This document shows, in pieces, positions 1 to 4,921 of a DNA stretch of 5,530 nt. The position numbers were made by a program, and so were the translations under genes. How positions within the stretch are numbered: position 1 is the first letter of the stretch; every line of letters begins with the position of its first letter. The stretch is from JAUNST01 sp964452285 (lineage in GTDB: Bacteria > Patescibacteriota > Microgenomatia > UBA1400 > PJMF01), in contig CAYVKW010000043.1 of assembly GCA_964452285.1 (NCBI GenBank), forward strand, positions 1 through 5,530. The letters run 5' to 3'. The notes under the pieces are model-generated. The model did not search any database. It was given only the letters and a program-made list of their open reading frames with translations, and was not told the DNA's origin.

Positions 1-262
1 TCTTTGGTTGCAACACCACTGCCGACACTCCAGTTGTTGGAATTTTTAATTGATAACTTTCTACAAAAGTCGTCGGCGAAGTATTGGTCAATTTAAAGTC
101 CACTTTCACCTTAGCAGCAGCGCTGGCGGCAATCACGTAATCCGCTTGCACCTCCACCCGTAAACCTTCTGCCGCCAGCGCCGCCGGCGTTTTTCCCAAA
201 TTCAGCAAACCAATTAGTAATAGTCCAATAGTTCCGATTCTTCGCCCATTTTTCCCGCTCAT
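1..262 (-). CDS. Secreted protein of unknown function, N-terminal fragment (possibly N-terminus of a transglutaminase-like protein)
   Basis: Only the first 87 codons are inside the window; the gene runs off the left edge. The start is the ATG at 262, the only ATG in this frame after an in-frame TAA five codons upstream (275-277). The ATG overlaps the mltG stop codon in an ATGA, which suggests translational coupling. The protein begins with a basic n-region (K4, R7, R8), a hydrophobic core at about residues 9-23 and a signal peptidase I-like site (A28-L29-A30, then A31-E32), so export is likely. The mature part alternates in a beta-strand-like pattern, with the phrase DFKLTNTSPTTFVESYQL at about residues 55-72. 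This resembles the beta-sandwich N-terminal region of large secreted transglutaminase-like proteins that I associate with CPR bacteria, but the catalytic domain would lie outside the window, so that name is a guess. The Ala-rich region uses GC-rich codons and contains a 12-bp inverted repeat. Coding status is well supported; function is not. Confidence 0.72.
   Translation of the reverse strand, partial: MSGKNGRRIGTIGLLLIGLLNLGKTPAALAAEGLRVEVQADYVIAASAAAKVKVDFKLTNTSPTTFVESYQLKIPTTGVSAVVLQPK
120..181. repeat. 12-bp perfect inverted repeat inside the secreted-protein gene
   Basis: GCGCTGGCGGCA at 120-131 is the exact reverse complement of TGCCGCCAGCGC at 170-181, with a 38-base loop. It lies in the Ala-rich codons at the signal-peptide cleavage site and early mature region. 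The arms are markedly more GC-rich than the surroundings. It could fold in mRNA, or simply reflect runs of GCC, GCG and AGC codons. Confidence 0.6.
259..262 (-). other. ATGA stop/start overlap coupling mltG to the downstream gene
   Basis: On the minus strand the four bases ATGA contain the start codon of the secreted-protein gene (262-260) and the TGA stop of mltG (261-259). No Shine-Dalgarno sequence is visible just upstream, where the minus strand reads GCGAAATATCT. Termination-reinitiation is therefore the likely way the downstream gene is translated. The arrangement also supports TGA being read as stop in this organism; if TGA were recoded, mltG would run 15 codons further to a TAA. Confidence 0.7.
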
Positions 263-1230
263 AGATATTTCGCTTTATTATCATTATGCTCTTCCACTGT
301 TTCTGCATAATGAATGCGTCCCTGGTCATCATGTAAATAAAAATAATAATCATTGTCCGCTGGCTGCAAAGCCGCTTTTATTGCTTGAAGACTTACACTT
401 GAAATCGGTGTCGGTGGCAAACCTTTATATTGATAAGTATTATACGGCGAATCAAATTGCGTATCTGCCAACGACGGCGCTTCCCACCAATTCCCAGTTT
501 TCTTATTTTTGCCCACTGCGTATTGCGCCGTCGCGCACAACTGTAACGGATAATTATCATCCAACCGTCGATAAATAATGGTCGCAATATTACGCATTTG
601 CTCTTCATCTCGTGCTTCTCTTTGTAAAAGTGACGCTACTGTCAAAATTTCGGTCCAACTTCTCTCGCTTTGCGCCAACAAAGCCTTGACTTCTTCATTT
701 TCTTCAATGTCAGTCACGTATTGTTGGTGTAGTAGTTCCACGATTGATTTCGTGGTCACATTCGGAAAAATTCGATAAGTTTCTGCCATTAACTGACCTT
801 CCAAGTCTTTCGTTAAAACTAAGAATTCTTCTTCATCAAAATTGGTTAGACCTAAATTACCTAAGTATTCAGCAATTTCTTCTCTTCTCCAGCCAGGCAA
901 AATTGTCACCGTCAACTCTTCTGGTCTGCCTTTGAGTGCCGTCAACACTTCTTGTGCACTCATACTCGGGCTCACTTTGAACATTCCTGGCACCAAACCT
1001 GTCTCACCTTCCAATTTTGCCAAAATCCTAAAGCTCAAACTATTTTTAATCAATTTTTCCGCCAATAAATTTTGCGCCACCACCGATATTCCTTCACCAT
1101 TATTCACTTGAAATTCTCGCAGCTCTTTTTCAACTACATTTACCGGCTGAATTGACCAAAAATAATATCCAACCACGCTTCCCAATAGCACCAATGCCAA
1201 AAAAATGGCTCCGATTATGACTTTTTTCAT
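259..1230 (-). CDS. mltG: Endolytic murein transglycosylase MltG (YceG-like)
   Basis: MltG cleaves glycan strands of nascent peptidoglycan at the membrane, leaving 1,6-anhydroMurNAc ends, and is thought to terminate strand elongation. The product is 323 residues, close to the usual size of the family. An N-terminal membrane anchor (residues 4-24) precedes a LysM-like region at about 38-125 (PGMFKVSPSM at 81-90, LPGWRREEIAEYL at 111-123). The catalytic YceG core follows. ASLLQREA at 199-206 matches the family's ASIIEKEx motif, with the second Glu (E205) aligning with the catalytic Glu of E. coli MltG. PLQLCATAQYAVG (228-240), DSPYNTY (260-266), GLPPTPI (270-276) and the C-terminal EEHN (313-316) also fit. 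Oddities are Q203 where Glu is usual, and LEGQLMAETY (143-152) where LEGYLFPDTY is typical. An in-frame ATG exists at 1293, but it lies inside the upstream gene and adds 21 basic, non-family residues, so the ATG at 1230 (MKKVIIG) is preferred. The upstream gene ends 13 bases before it, and only a weak AAAAGAAAA stretch precedes the ATG. Confidence 0.95.
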   Translation of the reverse strand: MKKVIIGAIFLALVLLGSVVGYYFWSIQPVNVVEKELREFQVNNGEGISVVAQNLLAEKLIKNSLSFRILAKLEGETGLVPGMFKVSPSMSAQEVLTALKGRPEELTVTILPGWRREEIAEYLGNLGLTNFDEEEFLVLTKDLEGQLMAETYRIFPNVTTKSIVELLHQQYVTDIEENEEVKALLAQSERSWTEILTVASLLQREARDEEQMRNIATIIYRRLDDNYPLQLCATAQYAVGKNKKTGNWWEAPSLADTQFDSPYNTYQYKGLPPTPISSVSLQAIKAALQPADNDYYFYLHDDQGRIHYAETVEEHNDNKAKYL

Positions 1231-1243
1231 TTTTCTTTTATTC

Positions 1244-1768
1244 TTACTCTTGCACTTTTTGTGCCTGTAAATACGTAATAATTGGCGTATCACCGACTAA
1301 ACATCTCTCATTCGCTGGTAAATTTTGGTCATCTATATATAAAAGCGGAATTGCTCCAATTTGTGTTTTATCAAAACCGCATAGTCTTCCATAATCCAAA
1401 ACTTGTTGATTTCTCTCATCTTGAGTAGCGACATCATCCAAATTTCTCTCTTGCAAGCCAACAGTTTCATATAATTCGCTATTAGTTTCTAAGAACGCTT
1501 TCACATTCCGACAATGAGGACAGCCCTCGCTAGTAAAAAGATAAACTTGCGCCTCTGCATCTCTCACCGATAAATCAGCACTTGGAGAAACTTCGTTGCC
1601 CAATTCTGTCACTTTTTTCACGCCTTCCAAGCTATTATTTTGATTCATTTTGACGAAAACCAGTACCATGAAAATCACGATCACTGCTACTGCCACCAAA
1701 ATTAAAGGTGTATAATTTTTTTTCTCCTCTATCTCTTGAGAAGCGCTTGTTTGCTTATTTTCCTGCAT
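1244..1768 (-). CDS. Membrane-anchored thioredoxin/glutaredoxin-like protein
   Basis: The 174-residue protein has a charged N-terminus (1-18, with K16-K17 next to the membrane), one transmembrane helix at about 20-39, a linker to about 72, and a small thioredoxin-fold domain. The domain starts with a beta-strand (QVYLF, 74-78) followed by the redox motif C83-P-H-C86 at the start of a helix. The AIP at 139-141 supplies the conserved cis-proline that faces the active site in thioredoxins. The domain ends with LVGDTPIITYL (157-167), typical of glutaredoxin-like folds. The helix orientation (lysines before it) suggests that the catalytic domain lies outside the cytoplasm, where it could reduce or oxidise disulfides of exported proteins. 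Two further cysteines, C130 and C156, could form a second disulfide. Its partner and the direction of the reaction cannot be told from sequence. It is the first gene of the minus-strand unit, with its own promoter and almost no leader; mltG follows after 13 bases. The fold and anchor are well supported, the specific role is not. Confidence 0.85.
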   Translation of the reverse strand: MQENKQTSASQEIEEKKNYTPLILVAVAVIVIFMVLVFVKMNQNNSLEGVKKVTELGNEVSPSADLSVRDAEAQVYLFTSEGCPHCRNVKAFLETNSELYETVGLQERNLDDVATQDERNQQVLDYGRLCGFDKTQIGAIPLLYIDDQNLPANERCLVGDTPIITYLQAQKVQE

Positions 1769-1772
1769 ATTT

Positions 1773-1810
1773 TGTCAATTATAACATAAAAAACTTCGAT
1801 CATGTCAATT
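1773..1810. repeat. Direct repeat TGTCAATT, two copies 30 bp apart
   Basis: The plus strand carries TGTCAATT at 1773-1780 and again at 1803-1810. Read on the minus strand this is AATTGACA. One copy contains the -35 box of the thioredoxin-like gene; the other overlaps the end of its -10 box and the bases just before the ATG. The 30-bp period is close to three helical turns. It could be a pair of regulator half-sites or a chance repeat in AT-rich promoter DNA. Confidence 0.4.
1778..1808 (-). promoter_or_regulatory. Sigma70-type promoter for the thioredoxin-like/mltG unit (leaderless)
   Basis: On the minus strand a perfect TTGACA lies at 1808-1803 and a perfect TATAAT at 1783-1778. The -10 box is immediately preceded by TGT, an extended -10 (TGn) element. 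The spacer is 19 bases, longer than the optimal 17, which the TGn may offset. The -10 box ends 9 bases before the ATG at 1768, so transcription should start about 2-4 bases before the start codon, giving an essentially leaderless mRNA. Confidence 0.7.
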
Positions 1811-1837
1811 TACTGTCTTTTTGGACCCTCCTTAAGC

Positions 1838-1866
1838 TTGCTTTATCGAGCTAACAATGCTATAAT
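1838..1866 (+). promoter_or_regulatory. Extended -10 promoter for uvrA (near-leaderless)
   Basis: A perfect TATAAT lies at 1861-1866, preceded by TGC (1858-1860), an extended -10 element. Seventeen bases upstream is TTGCTT (1838-1843), a weak -35 matching 3 of 6 consensus bases. The -10 box ends 11 bases before the uvrA ATG at 1878, so the expected start site at about 1872-1873 leaves a leader of about 5 bases, too short for a ribosome binding site. It lies back to back with the minus-strand promoter in the same 109-base gap. Confidence 0.7.
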
Positions 1867-1869
1867 ACG

Positions 1870-1884
1870 CGTTCTTTATGAACG
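1870..1884. repeat. Palindrome CGTTC-N5-GAACG over the uvrA start codon
   Basis: CGTTC (1870-1874) and GAACG (1880-1884) form perfect 5-bp inverted arms around TTTAT. The element covers the predicted uvrA transcription start and contains the ATG (1878-1880). It could be an operator or a small hairpin that hides the start codon. The half-site order (GTTC then GAAC) is opposite to the Gram-positive LexA box (GAAC-N4-GTTC), so it is not a recognised SOS box. Arms this short can arise by chance. Confidence 0.4.
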
Positions 1885-4862
1885 AAAAAAATACCAATAA
1901 ATCAATCATTATTACCGGTGCTCGCGAACACAATCTTAAAAATATCAACGTCGCCATTCCTAAAAACCAATTAGTCGTTTTTACGGGTCTTTCCGGTAGT
2001 GGCAAAAGTTCGCTCGCCTTCGACACTCTTTACAGTGAAGGTCAGCGTCGTTATGTCGAAAGTCTTTCTTCTTACGCCCGGATGTTTTTAGGCATCATGA
2101 AAAAACCAGAAGTAGATAATATCGAAGGTTTGTCACCTGCTATCGCCATCGATCAAAAAACCACCAGTCATAATCCTCGCTCCACCGTTGGCACCATCAC
2201 CGAAATTTACGATTATCTTCGGCTTTTATATTCCAAAATCGGTCATTTGCATTGTCCAGAATGTGGTCGCGAAATCAGCACTCAGACTATTGACCAAATT
2301 ATCGGTCATATTAGTCGAGAAATTCAAAATCGGCTCACTGGTGCTGGTCTTCGTCTTCTCGTTTTGTCACCTATTGTGAGGGATAAAAAAGGCGAATTCG
2401 CCGGACTTTTTAGTTCCCTGCGCAAAAAAGGCTATCAGCGAATTCGCCTAGATGGCACCATTTACAATCTCAGTGAGAACTTAAGTATTCTCAAAAACAA
2501 TCGTCATACTATTGAAATTGTCGTTGATCGGCTTTCACTTTCTGCCAAACAATTTTCCGACGCTAATCAATTTAAAACCTTCAAAAGTCGTCTCACTGCT
2601 TCAGTTGAAGAAGCGCTTCGCCAGGCCGAGGGCTTTGTTATTATCAGTTTCATTAATGATCAAAGTTTGGATTTTCCAGAGAAACCTCAAGATTTTCAAG
2701 ATCAACTTTTTAGCGAAAAGTTAGCTTGCAGCTTTTGCGGCATTAGCGTTGACGAGCCTTCTGCTCAGCTTTTTTCTTTTAACTCTCCCATTGGCGCTTG
2801 TCCAGTTTGTAATGGTTTGGGTTCGCTCCTCAAAATTGACGAGAAAAAGATTATTGCTCCCAATCTCACTCTTTCTGAAGGTGCTGTTATTCCATATGAA
2901 CGCACTATGGTCAACAATAGTTGGTGGGCGCGCTTAGTCCAGACAGTAGTCGCCGACCTCGGTTACGATTTCCGCAAAACTCCTTGGAGCGAATATTCTC
3001 CAGAAGCGCAAAAAGTCCTCCTTTACGGTAGTCCCAAAACTTACACCGTTTCCGGCGAAAATCGCTTTGGCGAAATGACCAAAATCCGTGAAACTTTCGT
3101 CGGTTTTGTGAATGAACTTGAAAAACGTTACAAAGACACCGAAAGCGACTGGGTCAGACGCGAAATTGGTCATTTCATGAGTACCGAAACTTGCCCCGCT
3201 TGTCAAGGTAAGCGGCTCCGCCCTGAAGCTTTATCTGTCACTATCGAAGGTAAAGATATCGCTGATTTTACTGAGCTCACTATTGATCAAGCTTATGAAT
3301 TTATGAAAAACATCAATGTCGACAATAATCTCTCTCACAAAGAACAGCTCATTGCCGAACCAATTGGCAAAGAAGTCCAGGCGCGCCTCGGCTTCCTTCT
3401 TAGCGTCGGTCTCGATTACTTAACTTTGGCGCGCCCAGCCAATACTCTTGCCGGCGGCGAAGCTCAACGAATTCGTCTTGCTTCGCAAATCGGCACCGGT
3501 TTGACCGGCGTTCTTTATATTTTAGACGAACCTACTATTGGTTTGCATCAAAGAGACAATCATCGTCTCATCGACACGCTCAAGAATCTGCGCGACAAAG
3601 ATAATAGCGTGATCGTAGTTGAGCACGATCGTGACGTCATGCTAGCCGCCGACACCATTTTTGATTTTGGTCCTGCTGCCGGTGAAGGTGGCGGCCAAAT
3701 TGTCGCTCAAGGCACTCCAGCTGAACTCATGGCTCAACGTCATTCTCTCACGGGCAAATATCTCAGTCGCAAAATCGACGTCATTCGTCATCCAGTTATT
3801 TTGTCGCCAGAATCCAAAGCTATTGCTCAAGCTAAAAGAGATTTGAGAGACCAAAAAATCACCATTACTGGTGCCACCGGCAACAACTTGCAAAATCTGA
3901 CTATCGATTTTCCTTTAGGCAAACTCATTGCTCTGACCGGCATTTCCGGTTCCGGTAAATCCACTCTTCTTTATGACACTTTGTATGGCAATCTTGCCAC
4001 TCATTTGGGTTATAAAATTGATTTTGTCCCCGCTCATATTAGCAGTCTTGATGTACCCAAAGAAGTTACTCGTTTGGTTTTGATTGATCAAAGTCCTATT
4101 GGCAAAACACCACGCTCAAATCCTGCCACTTACACCAAAATTTTCGACTATATTCGCAAAATTTTTGCCGAAACCGCCGAAGCGAAAGTTCGCGGTTATA
4201 ATTTAACTCGTTTTTCTTTCAATATGAAAGGCGGCCGCTGTGAAGCTTGTCAAGGTGATGGACAGATCAAAGTCGAAATGCAATTTTTACCCGATGTTTT
4301 TGTTCCTTGTGATGTCTGTCACGGCCAACGTTATAATCAAGAAACTTTGGAAGTCACTTATCGTGACAAAAATATTGCTCAAGTCCTTAATATGACTGTC
4401 AATGAAGCCGTCGATTTCTTTCAAGGTCATAGTAATATTCTTTCTAAATTAAAGACTCTTCAAGCTGTCGGTCTTGGCTATATTACTTTGGGTCAAAGTG
4501 CTCCCACTCTTTCTGGCGGCGAAGCTCAAAGAATTAAGCTTGCCAAAGAACTCAGTAGCAATCGCACCGAACATATCGTCTATCTAATTGACGAACCGAC
4601 CACTGGCCTTCATTTCGCCGACGTTGAAAAATTACTTGGTATTTTAAGCGGACTTGTCGCGCAAAACAATACTGTTATCGTTATTGAACACAATTTAGAC
4701 ATTATTAAAAACGCCGACTATATCATTGATTTAGGTCCAGAGGGTGGTTCTCACGGTGGCAAAATTGTTGCCATGGGCACACCTAAAGAAGTTGCCGCCA
4801 ATCCTCATTCATGGACTGGCAAATATCTTCAAGATGAATTTGCTTTCCAAAAAAAGTCTTAA
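1878..4862 (+). CDS. uvrA: UvrABC excinuclease subunit A
   Basis: UvrA is the DNA damage sensor of nucleotide excision repair. It is a dimeric ABC-type ATPase that scans DNA with UvrB and loads it at lesions before UvrC cuts. The 994-residue protein is complete and slightly longer than the roughly 940-950 typical of the family. NBD1 has Walker A GLSGSGKSS (37-45), signature LAGGEAQRIRLA (524-535) and Walker B ILDEPTIGLH (548-557). NBD2 has Walker A GISGSGKST (688-696), signature LSGGEAQRIKLA (878-889) and Walker B LIDEPTTGLH (903-912). The UvrB-binding region is roughly 131-250. Zinc-binding cysteines are seen at C284/C287 with C308/C311 and at C788/C791 with C811/C814; further CxxC pairs lie at 126/129 and 439/442. 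The N-terminal phrase ITGAREHNLKNI (12-23) is canonical, and no later Met precedes it, so the ATG at 1878 is secure although no Shine-Dalgarno is present. The gene has its own promoter; I found no uvrB or uvrC nearby. No key residue is missing. Confidence 0.98.
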   Translation: MNEKNTNKSIIITGAREHNLKNINVAIPKNQLVVFTGLSGSGKSSLAFDTLYSEGQRRYVESLSSYARMFLGIMKKPEVDNIEGLSPAIAIDQKTTSHNPRSTVGTITEIYDYLRLLYSKIGHLHCPECGREISTQTIDQIIGHISREIQNRLTGAGLRLLVLSPIVRDKKGEFAGLFSSLRKKGYQRIRLDGTIYNLSENLSILKNNRHTIEIVVDRLSLSAKQFSDANQFKTFKSRLTASVEEALRQAEGFVIISFINDQSLDFPEKPQDFQDQLFSEKLACSFCGISVDEPSAQLFSFNSPIGACPVCNGLGSLLKIDEKKIIAPNLTLSEGAVIPYERTMVNNSWWARLVQTVVADLGYDFRKTPWSEYSPEAQKVLLYGSPKTYTVSGENRFGEMTKIRETFVGFVNELEKRYKDTESDWVRREIGHFMSTETCPACQGKRLRPEALSVTIEGKDIADFTELTIDQAYEFMKNINVDNNLSHKEQLIAEPIGKEVQARLGFLLSVGLDYLTLARPANTLAGGEAQRIRLASQIGTGLTGVLYILDEPTIGLHQRDNHRLIDTLKNLRDKDNSVIVVEHDRDVMLAADTIFDFGPAAGEGGGQIVAQGTPAELMAQRHSLTGKYLSRKIDVIRHPVILSPESKAIAQAKRDLRDQKITITGATGNNLQNLTIDFPLGKLIALTGISGSGKSTLLYDTLYGNLATHLGYKIDFVPAHISSLDVPKEVTRLVLIDQSPIGKTPRSNPATYTKIFDYIRKIFAETAEAKVRGYNLTRFSFNMKGGRCEACQGDGQIKVEMQFLPDVFVPCDVCHGQRYNQETLEVTYRDKNIAQVLNMTVNEAVDFFQGHSNILSKLKTLQAVGLGYITLGQSAPTLSGGEAQRIKLAKELSSNRTEHIVYLIDEPTTGLHFADVEKLLGILSGLVAQNNTVIVIEHNLDIIKNADYIIDLGPEGGSHGGKIVAMGTPKEVAANPHSWTGKYLQDEFAFQKKS

Positions 4863-4877
4863 TCTCATCTCCTTATC

Positions 4878-4906
4878 TTGGCAAAAGCTCTTTTTTGCAG
4901 TATACT
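4878..4906 (+). promoter_or_regulatory. Sigma70-type promoter for the lysozyme-like gene
   Basis: TTGGCA (4878-4883) and TATACT (4901-4906) each match 5 of 6 consensus bases and are separated by the optimal 17 bases. The -10 box ends 15 bases before the ATG at 4922, giving an expected leader of about 9 bases (TTCTTGGAAA). The GGA in that leader is too close to the ATG to act as a normal Shine-Dalgarno sequence. The gene is therefore probably transcribed separately from uvrA, although read-through from uvrA is possible since no clear terminator lies in the 59-base gap. Confidence 0.65.
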
Positions 4907-4921
4907 AAAAGTTCTTGGAAA

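Noticed and set aside
1231..1293. Longer mltG start at the ATG at 1293, adding 21 residues
   Set aside because: It lies within the thioredoxin-like gene, and the added residues are a basic stretch without family resemblance. The ATG at 1230 begins directly with a normal membrane anchor.
1729..1803. Minus-strand 24-codon reading frame starting at ATG 1803, downstream of AAGGAGG
   Set aside because: The AAGGAGG-to-ATG spacing of 23 bases is too long, the frame overlaps the thioredoxin-like promoter and gene start, and the peptide has no recognisable feature.
1870..1884. LexA (SOS) box at uvrA
   Set aside because: Gram-positive LexA boxes read GAAC-N4-GTTC and the E. coli type reads CTGT-N8-ACAG. 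The element here is GTTC-N5-GAAC, so it is reported only as an unassigned palindrome.
1832..2026. Minus-strand 64-codon reading frame antisense to the uvrA start
   Set aside because: It mirrors the highly conserved Walker A region of uvrA and shows no independent coding signs.
4881..4898. Hairpin GCAAAA-N6-TTTTGC after uvrA as a terminator
   Set aside because: The stem is only 6 bp and mostly A-T, no U-run follows it, and it overlaps the predicted promoter of the next gene.
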